In this document: positions 8,396-17,117 of the stretch, piece by piece
Position numbering within the stretch: the first letter of the stretch is position 1
How the letters are laid out: each line of letters opens with the position of its first letter
Source: Jiella avicenniae
Lineage (GTDB): Bacteria; Pseudomonadota; Alphaproteobacteria; Rhizobiales; Rhizobiaceae
Length of the DNA: 44,487 nt
Direction of reading: 5' to 3'
Assembly (NCBI RefSeq): GCF_021390325.1
Contig: NZ_JAJUWU010000030.1
Location: forward strand, 1-44,487
Position numbers and translations under genes: made by a program
The notes under the pieces: model-generated
The model's input: only the letters and a program-made list of their open reading frames with translations
Databases searched by the model: none
What the model was told of the DNA's origin: nothing

Positions 8396-9646
8396 TCAGG
8401 CGAGCGCCGCCAGCCCCGCATCGTCCGGAAAGCATGCCTGGAAATGGCCGAGACTGCCCTTCGAAGAGGTCGGCGCCAGAAGCCGCTCCGCAGCGTGATC
8501 GCCCCGCGCCCTTGCCGCCGCCGGCGGGCCGCCGAGGCTCGCGGCGAACCACGCGGCCGGCGTCGCGCCGAGCGCCTCGGCGAAATCGCGCGGCCGCCTC
8601 GGCGCATCCATGACACCCGCGTAGATCGCCGCGAATGCGGCGACGCTCGCCTCGGGCGAATGGCTCGCGCCGACGTGCCGGGCGGCCTCCGCCCCGATCC
8701 TTGCGACGGCAGAAGGATTGTCCACCATCCAGTCGAGCCAGCGTCTTGCATCCTCGATGCTCGTCGCGACGATCCCGGTCTCGCCATGGGTGACGATCGC
8801 CCGCTCCGCCGGATTGGCGAAGACGAGCGGACAGAGGCCGAGCGACATCGCCTCGACGAGGGCGTTTTCGCCGGTGCCGTAATGGTCGGCGGCGAGGAGG
8901 TAGAGAAGCGCGTCGAGGCCGGCGAGCGCTTCGGCCGGGTCTTCGGCGTGCCCCTCGAAGACGATGCGATCCGGATGGCGCATCGCCGCGGCCCTTGCCG
9001 CGACGGCGCCTTGAGGATCGACATGGCCGAACAGCCGGAGGCGGATATCGCTGCGCGCCCCGTCGACGACGTCGAAGATGTCCGGATGGAGCTTGGCGAA
9101 ATCCAGCGTGCCGAGAAAACCGAACGAAACCGCGCCCTCCTGCGGTCGCCGCGGGCGGGAGCGCGCGGCAAAGCCGAATCCGGAATTGGCCACCGCAAAG
9201 CTCTCGGGCCGATCGGCGATCGCGTTCCGCAGGTTGGCCGCCTCGAAGGAGCAGGGCGAGGTGAAGACCGTCCGGTCGGCACGCTTCGCCAGGGCCGCCG
9301 GGACGACCGGCGGGGCGAGACCCGAGACGTGGCACCAGAGCGCCAGCCGGTGCGCCGGCAAGCCGGTTTGCGCCAAAAACGCGAAGAGCCGCGGGTGCCC
9401 CCACCATTCGATTTGGAGAATGTCCACCTCGGCGACGAAGCGAGTGGTCTCGGCCTGCGTCGGAGAGACGATCACCTCGCAGCCCGCCGCCGCGATACGT
9501 TCGGCAAAGCGCCCGTCCTGTGGCCGTTCGAGAAGAAGGAAGCGGTGGCGCTCCTGCGAACCCATCTCCCGGCGCGCTTCTGCCAGCGCCGCGTGAGCCT
9601 TGCCGACGCCGCCCCCGAGATGGGCCGCGACGTGGAGGATCTTCAT
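8396..9646 (-). CDS. GT4-type glycosyltransferase
   Basis: A 416-residue GT-B enzyme. The N-terminus MKILHVAAHLGGGVG is the glycine-rich acceptor-side loop of GT4 enzymes. The C-terminal donor half carries GTGENALVEAMSLGLCPLVF, a variant of the usual E-x7-E nucleotide-sugar motif. The ATG at 9646 was chosen because it overlaps the stop of the upstream radical SAM gene as ATGA; the longer open frame upstream is a shadow. The last 70 or so residues, rich in Ala and Pro, look like a tail. Soluble or peripheral; donor and acceptor unknown. Confidence 0.85.
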   Translation of the reverse strand: MKILHVAAHLGGGVGKAHAALAEARREMGSQERHRFLLLERPQDGRFAERIAAAGCEVIVSPTQAETTRFVAEVDILQIEWWGHPRLFAFLAQTGLPAHRLALWCHVSGLAPPVVPAALAKRADRTVFTSPCSFEAANLRNAIADRPESFAVANSGFGFAARSRPRRPQEGAVSFGFLGTLDFAKLHPDIFDVVDGARSDIRLRLFGHVDPQGAVAARAAAMRHPDRIVFEGHAEDPAEALAGLDALLYLLAADHYGTGENALVEAMSLGLCPLVFANPAERAIVTHGETGIVATSIEDARRWLDWMVDNPSAVARIGAEAARHVGASHSPEASVAAFAAIYAGVMDAPRRPRDFAEALGATPAAWFAASLGGPPAAARARGDHAAERLLAPTSSKGSLGHFQACFPDDAGLAALA

Positions 9647-10716
9647 TCGGCCGCTTCCGGCAGCCGCCTCAAGCCGCCCGGGACCGGCACCGACGGATCG
9701 AGCGTGACCTTCTGGCGGAACCGCGCGAGCAGTTCCTCGCGATAGGGATCGATGTTGTCGGGCAGGCAATGGGTGAGCTGGCCGCAGCCGCCGCACACGC
9801 CGTTCTCGCAGCGCCGTCCCTCAAGATGCTGGAGCCGCAGCGCATTCATCTTGTCGGAATTCCAGATCGCCTTCATCGACTGGACCCGCGCATCGCCGAT
9901 GACGAGCTTGCGCTCCCAGTCGAGGAAGCAGGAGCTGACCAGGCCGTCGGAATTCACCGAATAGCCGTAGAAGATGTAGGGGCAGGTGTCGGTGTCGCCG
10001 ATGTCCTGCTGGTAGATGCCGGTGGAGATCCGAATTCCCGTATGGGCCTCGATGTCGAACTCGGGCCAGCAGGGGGCGAAGTTCTCGATGAAGATCCGGT
10101 CGCAATGGTCGCCGAAGGTGTCGAAGAATTCCTGGCGCTGGGCCTCGGAGATCAGCTCGCCGGGGATCTTCACGACGACCTCGCAGTCGCCCTTGTTGTC
10201 GTAGAGCCAGCGGACGTTTTCGACGAATCCCTCGAAGTCGAAATTCGCCTTGGTGAAGCGCTTGTACTGCTCGCGGTTCATGCCGTCGACGGAGATGTTG
10301 ATCTTGTCGAGGCCGGCCTCCAGCACCGGACCGAGCCGCTCCGGCGTCAGGAAGGTGCCGTTGGTGGTGGTGTCGATATAGTCGACATGGCCGCTCTGTT
10401 TGGCGTAGCGGATCATGTCGGCAAAGCGCCGGTTGAGGAACGGTTCGCCGTCCTTGTAGAGCCGCAGGACCTTGATCGGCTCGCCGAACGCGCCGAGATC
10501 GTCGACGATCTTCTGGAACAGCTCGTATTTCATCGCGCCCTGATAGCGGCCGGTATCGCGGATCATGTCGCGATGGCCGGTCGGGCAGAAGGTGCACTGG
10601 AAATTGCAGGCGCTGGCCGGATCGACGAAGACGATGAACGGGGTCTGAAGCGGAATGACCGTCTCAAGTCGGGTCCGGTCTTCGAGATTGATGCGCGGCT
10701 TGATCTCGGCTTTCAT
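9643..10716 (-). CDS. Radical SAM/SPASM domain protein
   Basis: A 357-residue protein. The radical SAM cluster motif is CNFQCTFC (C37, C41, C44). A typical barrel follows (KDGEPFLN, TTTNGTFL, INISVDGM). The C-terminal part holds extra cysteines, including TCPYIF, SSCFLDW and a dense group CENGVCGGCGQLTHC, as in SPASM proteins with auxiliary Fe-S clusters. SPASM enzymes modify peptides or, in sugar loci, aminoglycoside- or sugar-like substrates; the substrate here is not known and no small precursor peptide is evident nearby. The stop overlaps the GT4 start by 4 bases. The start lies 53 bases inside the end of the preceding gene. Confidence 0.88.
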   Translation of the reverse strand: MKAEIKPRINLEDRTRLETVIPLQTPFIVFVDPASACNFQCTFCPTGHRDMIRDTGRYQGAMKYELFQKIVDDLGAFGEPIKVLRLYKDGEPFLNRRFADMIRYAKQSGHVDYIDTTTNGTFLTPERLGPVLEAGLDKINISVDGMNREQYKRFTKANFDFEGFVENVRWLYDNKGDCEVVVKIPGELISEAQRQEFFDTFGDHCDRIFIENFAPCWPEFDIEAHTGIRISTGIYQQDIGDTDTCPYIFYGYSVNSDGLVSSCFLDWERKLVIGDARVQSMKAIWNSDKMNALRLQHLEGRRCENGVCGGCGQLTHCLPDNIDPYREELLARFRQKVTLDPSVPVPGGLRRLPEAAE

Positions 10717-11587
10717 CGTGTATCGCTCGTTCGGGCACCAGGGGCGCGAGATTGCTCACGCCGACGACGGCCGCCGGATCGCCGTCGCGCAGAGGCGCCG
10801 AGCCGAATTCCAGCAGATCCCGCTGCCCGGTCTCGTCGGCAATGTGTTCGACGAAGGCCCGGAGCGTGATGGCGCGACCTGAACAGACATTGATTGCCCC
10901 AGCCTGTTCACTCGATACGATGCTTGCGATCATCCGTCCGGCAGCGGCGACGTCGAGGAAGTCGCGGAGCTGCGTGCCGGCGGAAAGCTTCGCCGTCTTC
11001 TTCTCCGCGAGACAGACTCTGACATAGGGGACGAGCCGGTTCGGATGCTCGCCCTCCCCGTAAAGATAGAACAGACGCGCCCAGGAGAAGCGCATCGATT
11101 TTCCGGCGAGATAGCGCTCCAGCGCCGTGAACAGGGCGACCTTCGTCGCGGCATAGAGCGTTTCCGGCTTCAGCGGGGAGTCGACGGTGAGGCGCTCGGA
11201 GGGAAGCGCGTATTCGAAGCAGGTGCCGACGCCGACGACGTGGCGGACGCCGGCGCGGGCCGCCGCGCGGGCGAGCGTCAGGCTGCCGGCAAGGCAGGAA
11301 AGGTTCTCCTCGGCGTCGAGATAGCGGCCGGGCTCGACGTACCAGGCCGCGTGGACAAGCGTGTCGACGCCCCCGCAGGCGGCGGCGAGATCAGCCAACG
11401 ATTCGGCAAAGAGATCGGCGGTCTCGACGACCTCCGCCGGTGCGGCGAGACGATCGGCGGTGCCCGGGCGGACCAGCACCCGCACGTCGTGACCGTTTTC
11501 GACGAGGGCGCGGTGGATCTGCCGGCCGACGAAACCGGTGGCGCCCGTCAGGAGAACGCGCTTTCGCTGGGTGGCCGGCTTTGACAT
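10664..11587 (-). CDS. NAD-dependent epimerase/reductase, probably shortened at the C-terminus
   Basis: A 307-residue extended SDR. The NAD(P) loop TGATGFVG follows VLL near the N-terminus; the catalytic serine/threonine region reads GVGTCFEY and the catalytic pair is in LYAATK. FYLYGEGE and QLRDFLDV are typical of sugar-nucleotide 4-reductases or epimerases such as abequose-synthase-like enzymes. It could reduce the 4-keto group of the CDP-sugar made by rfbFGC. After VVGVSN the expected C-terminal helix region does not follow: the reading frame ends in an unrelated, charged tail that overlaps the radical SAM start. ATG at 11587 preferred; 11599 is an alternative four codons earlier. Confidence 0.82.
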   Translation of the reverse strand: MSKPATQRKRVLLTGATGFVGRQIHRALVENGHDVRVLVRPGTADRLAAPAEVVETADLFAESLADLAAACGGVDTLVHAAWYVEPGRYLDAEENLSCLAGSLTLARAAARAGVRHVVGVGTCFEYALPSERLTVDSPLKPETLYAATKVALFTALERYLAGKSMRFSWARLFYLYGEGEHPNRLVPYVRVCLAEKKTAKLSAGTQLRDFLDVAAAGRMIASIVSSEQAGAINVCSGRAITLRAFVEHIADETGQRDLLEFGSAPLRDGDPAAVVGVSNLAPLVPERAIHDESRDQAAHQSRRPDPT

Positions 11588-11714
11588 AGACGGTATCATC
11601 AGGTCGTTCGAAGATCTTCCGCCGCCGTTCCGTTCCACCTTTTCCGGCGTCTCGCAAGCTTTGCGCGAGAGATGCCCGGCATAAGCGACCTCGATTCGAG
11701 CACGGGACGACCAG

Positions 11715-12920
11715 ATGGATGCCGCTTCCCCGGGCCTGTCAGCCGCCCGGACCTTCCACGCCCTGCCCGACCCGGCAACGGCCCTCGCCCTCCTCGGCGA
11801 GGCAAATCGCCGCGCCCCGGCGGGCCGTCCGGTCGCCATCGGGGAACGCGATCTCTGGCTCTATGGCGCCGGCAATCTCGGCCGGCTCGCCCGAGCCCAT
11901 TGCGACGTCGTCGGCCAGCTTGTGGCCGGCGTCGTCGACCGCAACGCCGAGGCTCACCGGGACTTGCCGGACTGGGCGGGCGTTTCGCTGCGCCCTCCGG
12001 ACGAGGTTTCTCCCGGAACCAAGACGCGGGCATTGCTGGCGGTCTCGATCGTCACCTCGCCCTTCGTCCCGCTGCGCGACCAGCTTCTTGCCGACGGCTG
12101 GGCTGACGTCGTTCCCTTCTACGACGTCGCCGAAGGCTTCCGTCATCTCCACCCGCTGTCGAACGGCTGGTTTTCATCGCCGCTCGAAGACGCGGCGCTG
12201 ACGGAAGCGGGAGAAGTCCTCGCCGGCTTTACCGACGACCGTTCACGCGCGCACTATCTGCGCTTCGCCGCCTGGCGGCTCGCCCGCGAGGAGTGGGACT
12301 TTCCGCAAGCGCCGGTCACGATCGGCGATCGGTTCTTCATTCCCGAGGTGCTCGGCGCCCTTCGCCCGGCTGAACGCGTCCTCGACGGCGGTGCCCATCA
12401 CGGAGAGCTGGTGCCGCGTTTCTTCGAAGCGTTCGGAGGCACGTTGGAGAGGCTCTGGGCGATCGAGCCCGATCCCGGCAGCCTGCGCGTGCTCGACGCC
12501 GCCGGCGAGACCTGGCCGGCGGACATGCGTCGCCGCGTCGCCATCCTCGACGAAGTGCTGGCCGCGCGGTGCGGGCCGATACGCTTTCATCACGGTCTCG
12601 GTTATGCGTCGCAGATCGCCCCGACAGGCGATCTCGCGCGCCGCGCCACCACCATCGACACGCTCGGCCTCGATTCGACCGTCATCAAGCTGCATCTGGA
12701 AGGTGGCGAACTGGATGCGCTGAAAGGCGCGCGGGAGACGATCCGGAGCCACCGGCCGATCCTGCTCGCCACGATCTATCACGATGCCGCCGGCCTGATC
12801 GAAACGCCGCTCCATCTGATGCGGACGCTGGAAGACTATGCGGTCTTCATGCGAACCCACGGCTATTGCGGCACCGGCGCCGTCCTCTACGCCATTCCGA
12901 AGGAGCGCTTGCCCTCATGA
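11715..12920 (+). CDS. FkbM-family methyltransferase with an N-terminal Rossmann-like domain
   Basis: A 401-residue protein. Residues about 45-150 form a nucleotide-binding-type unit with the loop LYGAGNLG (49-56). The C-terminal part is FkbM-like: SAM motif VLDGGAHHGEL at about 222-232 and the family signature at about 325-339, here KLHLEGGELDALKGA instead of the common KIDVEGAE. It probably O-methylates a sugar. The gene is transcribed divergently from the minus-strand cluster, leaving a 127-base promoter region (11588-11714). Its stop overlaps the next start (ATGA). The altered signature leaves activity open. Confidence 0.8.
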   Translation: MDAASPGLSAARTFHALPDPATALALLGEANRRAPAGRPVAIGERDLWLYGAGNLGRLARAHCDVVGQLVAGVVDRNAEAHRDLPDWAGVSLRPPDEVSPGTKTRALLAVSIVTSPFVPLRDQLLADGWADVVPFYDVAEGFRHLHPLSNGWFSSPLEDAALTEAGEVLAGFTDDRSRAHYLRFAAWRLAREEWDFPQAPVTIGDRFFIPEVLGALRPAERVLDGGAHHGELVPRFFEAFGGTLERLWAIEPDPGSLRVLDAAGETWPADMRRRVAILDEVLAARCGPIRFHHGLGYASQIAPTGDLARRATTIDTLGLDSTVIKLHLEGGELDALKGARETIRSHRPILLATIYHDAAGLIETPLHLMRTLEDYAVFMRTHGYCGTGAVLYAIPKERLPS

Positions 12921-13630
12921 AGACGCCCGCACTCGTCATGGATCTCGGGATGAACAATGGCGACGACAGCGCCTATTATCTCGCCAAGGGCTTTGCCGTC
13001 GTCGCGCTCGAAGCCAATGGCGAACTCGTCGCGGCCTGCCGCCGGCGATTTGTCGGCGAGATCGCATCGGGCCGCCTCACCATCGTCGAGGCCGCGATCT
13101 TTTCGAGCGAAGGCGAGGTGACGTTCCTCGTCAACGAGGCGAACGATCACTGGAGCAGCATCGAACCCGGCTGGGCCGGCCGCGAGGACACGGCCACCCG
13201 GCCGGTGACGGTTCCGGCCGTCACCCTCGACACGCTGTTCCGGCGCCATGGCGTACCGCACTATCTCAAGATCGACGTCGAAGGCGTCGACGGGATCGTG
13301 CTCGACCAGCTGGCCGAGGCCCCGGTCAAACCGGCCTATGTCAGCGTCGAGGATTGCCGCTTCGGCTTCGACTACGTCGAGACCCTGTCGCGGGCGGGCT
13401 ACCGGCGATTCAAGCTCTTCGACCAGTCGACCGTTCCCGAACTGATCGACCCGGCGATCACGTACCGTTTTCCGGCGGGCTCCTCCGGCCCCTTCGGCGA
13501 GGACGTGCCCGGCGAATGGCTGGACGTGGAGGAGTTCGTGGAACTCTACGCGACGACCGTGCGCGACCGCGCCGGCAATCGTCTGGCGCCCCGCAGCCGC
13601 TGGTGGGACATCCACGCCAAGCGGGCCTGA
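12917..13630 (+). CDS. FkbM-family methyltransferase
   Basis: A compact 237-residue protein. The SAM-binding motif is VMDLGMNNGDD (7-17), an acidic residue ends the second strand (LEAN, 31-34), and the FkbM signature LKIDVEGVDG lies at about 116-125. The family methylates hydroxyl groups of sugars and macrolides. It starts on the ATG inside the stop of the upstream FkbM-like gene, so the pair is translationally coupled. A perfect hairpin at 13668-13687 ends the transcript. Exact methyl acceptor unknown. Confidence 0.85.
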   Translation: MKTPALVMDLGMNNGDDSAYYLAKGFAVVALEANGELVAACRRRFVGEIASGRLTIVEAAIFSSEGEVTFLVNEANDHWSSIEPGWAGREDTATRPVTVPAVTLDTLFRRHGVPHYLKIDVEGVDGIVLDQLAEAPVKPAYVSVEDCRFGFDYVETLSRAGYRRFKLFDQSTVPELIDPAITYRFPAGSSGPFGEDVPGEWLDVEEFVELYATTVRDRAGNRLAPRSRWWDIHAKRA

Positions 13631-13665
13631 CGACGGCGGCACACGCCTGCCGCTTCGCCACGACG

Positions 13666-13691
13666 AAAAGCCGGGCGGACCCGGCTTCTTC
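13666..13691. terminator. Bidirectional intrinsic terminator between the fkbM-like gene and rpmF
   Basis: AAGCCGGG (13668-13675), loop CGGA and CCCGGCTT (13680-13687) form a perfect 8-bp stem. CTTC follows on the plus strand and TTTTCGTCG on the minus strand, so it suits both convergent genes, best on the minus (rpmF) side. Confidence 0.7.
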
Positions 13692-13766
13692 ATTCCATCG
13701 GATTGTGACCGTCTTGTCGAGGCGAGCCGGCCCTGCGATCACGATCGCCGCCGGGCCTTGCGCTCC

Positions 13767-13946
13767 TCAGTCCTTGACGGTGAGGATCTGCTTGCCGCGA
13801 TACATGCCCGTCTTCAGGTCGATGTGATGCGGACGGCGAAGCTCGCCGGAGTTCTTGTCCTCGATATAGGTCGGCGCCTTGATGGCGTCGGCCGAGCGGC
13901 GCATGCCGCGCTTCGACGGGGATACTTTCCGTTTGGGTACGGCCAT
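13767..13946 (-). CDS. rpmF: 50S ribosomal protein L32
   Basis: A complete 59-residue L32. [18 protein letters not shown] at the N-terminus and the basic C-terminus ([13 protein letters not shown]) are standard. This is the alphaproteobacterial form without the zinc-binding cysteines. ATG at 13946 is the family start. It marks the return to core chromosome after the glycan cluster. It is followed on its own strand by the hairpin at 13668-13687. The 260 bases between mtgA and this gene show no coding feature I can support and should contain its promoter. Confidence 0.97.
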   Translation of the reverse strand: MAVPKRKVSPSKRGMRRSADAIKAPTYIEDKNSGELRRPHHIDLKTGMYRGKQILTVKD

Positions 13947-14206
13947 GGTCTGCTCCATTGCCGGCGCTGGCTCGAACCCGGCACCGGTCTCGTCTGTTCG
14001 TTCGTCTTCGAGGCCCGGCGCGCCGAGAGGTTTCGACACCCGCGAGCAGTATTTCCGCCGCACGGCTTCCATGCGGCAGAAAAGACCGCATCGAGAATGC
14101 CGGCATGGCAGGAATTCGAGGCTGCCCATAGCAAACATGCAGGGAAAAGAAAAGAGCCGGCGGAACGGGATCACCGCCGATCGGCCCATGCCGGGCTCGT
14201 CCGCTC

Positions 14207-14896
14207 TCAGTCCGGATCGAGGCAGCCGACATAGGCCCCGGAGGCCTTGGCCAGACGTTCCACCCGTTGCGCCAGCCGGCGCATGGTCCGGCTCGGATTG
14301 GCGGGGTTGCGGGCATCCGGCGCCGGCAGCGACACGGTGATCAGCGCCGCCTCGCGGGCCGTCAGCTGCGACGCCGACTTGCCGAAATAATGCTGGCTCG
14401 CCGCCTCGATGCCGTAGACGCCGGTGTCCCATTCGGCGATGTTGACGTAGATCTCGATGATCCGCCGCTTCGAGAGGACGAAATCGAAATAGATCGCCAG
14501 CGGCAGTTCCATCGCCTTGCGGAGGAAGGAGCGGTCGTTCCACAAGAACAGATTCTTCACCGTCTGCATGGTGATCGTCGAAGCGCCGCGCGTCTCCTCG
14601 CCGTCGAGGGCCTGATCGACGACCGCCAGCATCTCGCCCCAGTCCACCCCCCGATGGCGGCAGAACTGGCCGTCCTCCGACATGATCACCGAATGCAGGA
14701 GAACCGGCGCGACGTCGTCGATCGACACCCAGTCCCTGAGGACCGGGCGGACGGTGACCTCGTCCCACAGCATCAGGGTCGAGACCGGATGAACGCCGCG
14801 AATCGCATAGATCGGCGTCAGGACGAGCGGGATCGCCGCGAGGACGACGAGCACGATCGTCACCCAGGCCGCTATGCGCTTCGTCGTTTTGAACAT
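14207..14896 (-). CDS. mtgA: Monofunctional biosynthetic peptidoglycan transglycosylase
   Basis: A 229-residue GT51 enzyme that polymerises lipid II into glycan strands at the inner membrane. One N-terminal transmembrane helix lies at about residues 9-31. The GT51 motif SEDGQF carries the catalytic glutamate E74, followed by the second motif [15 protein letters not shown] and later [13 protein letters not shown]. There is no transpeptidase domain, so it is MtgA and not a class A PBP. The short spacer to ispA is divergent. rpmF follows on the same strand 260 bases downstream. Confidence 0.95.
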   Translation of the reverse strand: MFKTTKRIAAWVTIVLVVLAAIPLVLTPIYAIRGVHPVSTLMLWDEVTVRPVLRDWVSIDDVAPVLLHSVIMSEDGQFCRHRGVDWGEMLAVVDQALDGEETRGASTITMQTVKNLFLWNDRSFLRKAMELPLAIYFDFVLSKRRIIEIYVNIAEWDTGVYGIEAASQHYFGKSASQLTAREAALITVSLPAPDARNPANPSRTMRRLAQRVERLAKASGAYVGCLDPD

Positions 14897-15066
14897 CTCG
14901 GGATCATCGGCAAGGTCGGCAGGGGCGAGATCGGCGGAGGCGAGCGCGCCGAAAGGGCAACCTTTACTTATCGGCGCTATAAAGCCGGCGCAATGGCTCT
15001 CAGATGGCCAGCGAAAAAATCTCCTGCAATGATATTAAGATAGCCAGAGCGAAAGAGGACATCACG

Positions 15067-15966
15067 ATGAAGCCCGGGGAATTCGAAGCATTACTCAAGA
15101 CCAGCGCCTCGGCCGTCGGAGATTTTCTCGACGACACTCTTTCGTCCAACCAATTGGTCGCCGGCACCCCGCATCATCTGTTGAATGCCATGCGCCACGG
15201 CGTCTTGAACGGCGGCAAGCGTCTGCGGCCGTTTCTCCTCTGCGAGGTCGCCAAGCTGTTCGGCGCCAATCCGAAGGCTGCCATGCAGGTGGCCCTCGCC
15301 GTCGAGTGCATCCATTCCTATTCGCTGGTCCATGACGATCTGCCGGCCATGGACGACGACGACCTGCGCCGCGGCAAGCCGACCGTGCACAAGGCCTTCG
15401 ACGAGGCCACCGCGATTCTCGCCGGCGACGCCCTTCTGACCCTCGCCTTCGGCCTCGTCGCCTCGGTGGAGGCGATCCCTGCCGAGACACGGATCAAGCT
15501 GATCACCCTCCTGTCGAAAAAGGCCGGCGCACCCGGCATGGTCGGTGGCCAGATCCTCGACATGCAGGCGAACGGCAAGCCGCGCTCGGAGATCGAGATC
15601 ACCCGCATGCAGGCGATGAAGACCGGCGCGCTGATTTCCTACGCCTGCGAAGCCGGCGCCCTCGTCGCCGGGGCGAGCGAAGAGGATCGCACCCGCATGC
15701 GCCGCTACGGCGAAAACGTCGGCATCGCGTTCCAGCTCGCCGACGATCTCTTGGACGAGACGGGCGATGCCAGCGTCGTCGGCAAGACGATCGGCAAGGA
15801 CCGGGAGCAGGGCAAGCAGACCCTCGCCCAGATCTACGGCAAGAGGGCGCTGGAAGATCGCCTGGCGGCCCTGGTGAAGGGCGCCGAGGAAATGGTCGAG
15901 CCGTTCGGCGAGCGGAGTGCGATCCTCGTCGAGGCCGCCCGCTTCGTGTCGTACCGCAAGCACTGA
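15067..15966 (+). CDS. ispA: Farnesyl diphosphate synthase (polyprenyl synthetase)
   Basis: A 299-residue trans-prenyltransferase that condenses IPP with DMAPP/GPP to make farnesyl diphosphate, the precursor of undecaprenyl phosphate and quinones. The first aspartate-rich motif is HDDLPAMDDDD (89-99) and the second DDLLDETGD at about 223-231; GGKRLRP (49-55) binds IPP. The short-chain IspA form is supported by the Ser-Tyr pair before the first motif (HSYSLVHDD). An AGAGGA site 6-11 bases upstream selects the ATG at 15067 over the ATG at 15004. Monocistronic, divergent from mtgA. Confidence 0.94.
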   Translation: MKPGEFEALLKTSASAVGDFLDDTLSSNQLVAGTPHHLLNAMRHGVLNGGKRLRPFLLCEVAKLFGANPKAAMQVALAVECIHSYSLVHDDLPAMDDDDLRRGKPTVHKAFDEATAILAGDALLTLAFGLVASVEAIPAETRIKLITLLSKKAGAPGMVGGQILDMQANGKPRSEIEITRMQAMKTGALISYACEAGALVAGASEEDRTRMRRYGENVGIAFQLADDLLDETGDASVVGKTIGKDREQGKQTLAQIYGKRALEDRLAALVKGAEEMVEPFGERSAILVEAARFVSYRKH

Positions 15967-16115
15967 GCGAGCGGACGGCGGCCTTCATCCTTCAGCGCGA
16001 CGGGTGTAAGGACTCGACCTCCGCTTCGCTCGCGCCACGGGCTCGAGCGTCGCGCGGGCCGCCCGCGCAAGCCGCCGTCCGCGGGGAAGCTGCCGGCTCC
16101 GGTGCCGCCGCGACC

Positions 16116-16913
16116 TCATTCCTCGTCGCGGGAACCGACCTTGACGGTATAGTTGAGCGGCATGCGCCCTCCGTCGGCATAGATCGTCTGTCCGGTGACG
16201 TAGCTCGCCTCGTCGGAGGCGAGGAAGCTCGCGATGGCGGCGATCTCCCGCGGCTCGCCGATCCGGCCGAGGGGCGTTCGGGAAAGGACCGTGCGGGTCG
16301 CCGCTTCGTCCGCGACGACGCCCTTGAGAAGATCGGTCATGATCGATCCCGGTCCGACCGCGTTGACCCGGATGCCGTGCGGCGCGAGCGACAGGGCCAT
16401 GACCTTGGTCAGTTGGTTGATGCCGCCCTTCGAGACCGAATAGGCGACCTGATCGGCCAGCGCGAAGACCGCGTTGATCGACGATACGTTGACGATGGCG
16501 CCGGCGGGGCCGCCACCCTTCACCTTGTCGACGAGATGTCGCGCCACCGCTTGGCCGCAAAGGAACGCGCCCTTCAGATTGACGTCGAGCACCCGCGAGA
16601 AATCGGCTTCGTCGAGATCCAGGAAATCGGCCTTGTGGACGATACCGGCATTGTTCACGAGAATGTCGACGTCGCCGAAGCGATCGAGCGCGGCGGCGAG
16701 GAGATTGTGGACGTCGAGCCGCTCGGCGACGTTGCAGCCGACGGCGACGACGTCACCCAAATCGCCGAGTTCCTCTGCGGCGAGATTGCCGGCCTTCTCG
16801 TCGGTGTCGGCGATCACGACCTTCGCACCGTCGTGCAGGAACCGGCGGGCAACGGCGTAGCCGATCCCTTTCGCCCCTCCCGTCACGATGGCGACGCGCC
16901 CGTCGAGTGCCAT
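16116..16913 (-). CDS. SDR-family oxidoreductase
   Basis: A 265-residue classical short-chain dehydrogenase. The cofactor loop is TGGAKGIG (11-18), NNAG is at 87-90, the catalytic serine is S144/S145 and the catalytic pair Y158-x3-K162. D36 at the end of the second strand (VIADTD) favours NAD over NADP. The C-terminus is extended by a few charged residues (SRDEE). Substrate not identifiable from sequence; members of this branch oxidise sugars, polyols or 3-hydroxyacids. It lies on the same strand as the glucose-dehydrogenase-like gene but is separated from it by a repeat element, so co-transcription is doubtful. Confidence 0.88.
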   Translation of the reverse strand: MALDGRVAIVTGGAKGIGYAVARRFLHDGAKVVIADTDEKAGNLAAEELGDLGDVVAVGCNVAERLDVHNLLAAALDRFGDVDILVNNAGIVHKADFLDLDEADFSRVLDVNLKGAFLCGQAVARHLVDKVKGGGPAGAIVNVSSINAVFALADQVAYSVSKGGINQLTKVMALSLAPHGIRVNAVGPGSIMTDLLKGVVADEAATRTVLSRTPLGRIGEPREIAAIASFLASDEASYVTGQTIYADGGRMPLNYTVKVGSRDEE

Positions 16914-16947
16914 GGCGATGCTCCTTCTACAGCCTGCCGAAACGCCT

Positions 16948-17050
16948 TAGAGCGGGATGAAACGAGCTTCGCTCATCCTTCCGCTCCATCTTCCTGTTTG
17001 CGCATGATCTTTTCCGAAAACCGGTTCCCACTTTTCGGGATCATGCTCTA
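16948..17050. repeat. Rhizobial-type palindromic intergenic repeat element
   Basis: The core 17002-17046 is a long imperfect palindrome: GCATGATC at 17002-17009 pairs with GATCATGC at 17039-17046, and CCGAAAA at 17014-17020 pairs with TTTTCGG at 17032-17038. A second, weaker inverted repeat precedes it (AGCGGGATGA near 16951 against TCATCCTTCCGCT near 16973). This core with its two GATCATGC arms and ACCGGTTCCCA centre is, from memory, one of the most common dispersed intergenic repeats of Rhizobiales genomes. It lies between two SDR genes on the same strand. Confidence 0.75.
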
Positions 17051-17117
17051 GCAGGTCCGCCCGAACGTCGCACGGGCCGCCCCTGCCGGTGCGGCGTCCC
17101 CCGGAGCGCGTCCCGGC

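Noticed and set aside
13973-13992. tRNA-like GGCTCGAACCCGG upstream of rpmF
   Set aside because: No acceptor or anticodon stem can be built around it; a chance match to a T-loop.
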